Positions 63,981 to 64,000 of a stretch of DNA of 64,000 nucleotides are shown in pieces (positions within the stretch are counted from its first letter, which is position 1; each line of letters opens with the position of its first letter). The stretch is taken from assembly GCA_029961685.1 (NCBI GenBank), contig JARWKL010000009.1:19277237-19341236 (forward strand), written 5' to 3'. Made by a program: the position numbers and the translations under genes. The notes below the pieces were generated by a model that was not told where the DNA came from, did no database searches, and saw only the letters and a list, made by a program, of their open reading frames with translations. The stretch is from Aristolochia californica. Taxonomy: Eukaryota; Streptophyta; Magnoliopsida; Piperales; Aristolochiaceae.

Positions 63981-64000
63981 AGGCTATATTTTTTTAAGAA
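63981..64000 (+). repeat. Partial right-edge monomer
   Basis: These are the first 20 bases of the next unit (AGGCTATATTTTT, with one base missing from the anchor). The array continues past the window. Confidence 0.9.

Larger units (their letters stand above)
1..64000 (+). repeat. Satellite DNA array, ~677-bp monomer, all head-to-tail
   Basis: The entire window is built from one AT-rich unit in a single orientation. The anchor GGGCTATATTTTT recurs 97 times at spacings that cluster at 675-678 bp. Between anchors every unit shows the same order of landmarks: TTATGGGTTGGGATTCAACAC, a C-rich pyrimidine tract, TGATATATAAAAAC, CTCTCTCTAAATTTG, TCCATTTTAG, AAAACTTGAGTTTT, TTTAGAGTTTGTGTATGG, a GTAAGT site, TTATTCACACACC, TAGTTCAACAACCCC, GGATATGCATGC, CGTGCGGTGGGAT, ATCATTGATGAT, and again the anchor. 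Neighbouring units are clearly homologous along their whole length but differ by scattered substitutions and small indels. No other repeat family, transposon or unique sequence interrupts the array, so both edges lie inside it. The family is not one I recognise by name. Centromeric, pericentromeric, subtelomeric or sex-chromosome heterochromatin are all possible. Confidence 0.97.

Noticed and set aside
1..64000. Dozens of 60-100 codon open frames on both strands as separate genes
   Set aside because: They are the same few frames of one repeat seen in different copies. Different overlapping frames and both strands are open, many sister copies are broken, and no known domain, promoter context or codon pattern supports them.
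1..64000. CRISPR array
   Set aside because: The period is about 677 bp and the whole unit is repeated. There are no short repeats with unique spacers and no cas genes.
1..64000. CENP-B box in the monomer (near the TAACGGG anchor)
   Set aside because: CGGG is present, but the required TTCG and the central A are not at the right distances in any unit I checked.
1..64000. Ribosomal spacer or 5S rRNA tandem array
   Set aside because: No 5S or other rRNA sequence is present in the unit, and the composition is far too AT-rich for a 5S gene.
1..64000. Internal short sub-repeats (for example ~170 bp) composing the 677-bp unit
   Set aside because: I compared segments of the unit by eye and found only very short resemblances (such as GACGATTGCAAAA and GATGATTGTAAAG), not a clear internal period.

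Overview
The whole 64 kb window is one uninterrupted head-to-tail tandem array of an AT-rich satellite DNA. The usual monomer is about 675-678 bp. I phased it on the recurring motif GGGCTATATTTTT, which I placed 97 times, always on the + strand. This gives 96 anchor-to-anchor intervals plus a partial unit at each edge. I see no conventional gene, no rRNA or tRNA, no CRISPR, no transposon insertion and no unique-sequence island. The window is eukaryotic heterochromatin-type DNA. The sequence does not identify the organism. Recurrent CG to TG or CA changes at otherwise conserved CG sites suggest cytosine methylation in the germ line, which fits a plant or vertebrate better than an organism without DNA methylation. 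I lean to a plant, weakly.

Layout. (1) From 1 to about 20.46 kb the monomers belong mainly to subfamily A: GGATACTTACC or GGATATTTACC, TTAAATCAAAAC, and three A's in ATCCAAACCTT. (2) From about 20.46 to 21.75 kb is a transition zone with mixed marks and a 610-bp unit. (3) From about 21.75 kb to the end the monomers belong to subfamily B: GGATGTTTACC, CTCAAATCAAAAC, and four A's in ATCCAAAACCTT. (4) From 39 kb rightwards a shortened version (about 523 bp) recurs. It carries a 154-bp internal deletion and its own set of base changes. At the right edge it alternates with full-length units as a nascent dimeric higher-order repeat of about 1.2 kb.

Longer-range structure is visible as shared rare variants at offsets of whole monomers. 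Examples are two units (1.2-2.6 versus 2.6-3.9 kb), twelve units (0.4-1.4 versus 8.4-9.4 kb), nine units (23.3-25.1 versus 29.35-31.2 kb, continuing at ten units after one extra monomer) and twenty-one units (21.0-22.0 versus 35.1-36.1 kb). Runs of consecutive near-sister monomers (16.2-17.6, 19.1-20.4 and 53.9-56.2 kb) mark recent local amplification. The individual deletions and duplications often have short homology at the junction.

Coding potential. Many B monomers keep a 63-codon open frame ending at the TAA of TAACGGG. Other frames on both strands are also open in some copies. Because the repeat itself is conserved, open frames are expected to recur, and I treat none of them as a demonstrated gene. 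No multi-gene system is present. What is worth attention is the architecture and evolution of the satellite itself.
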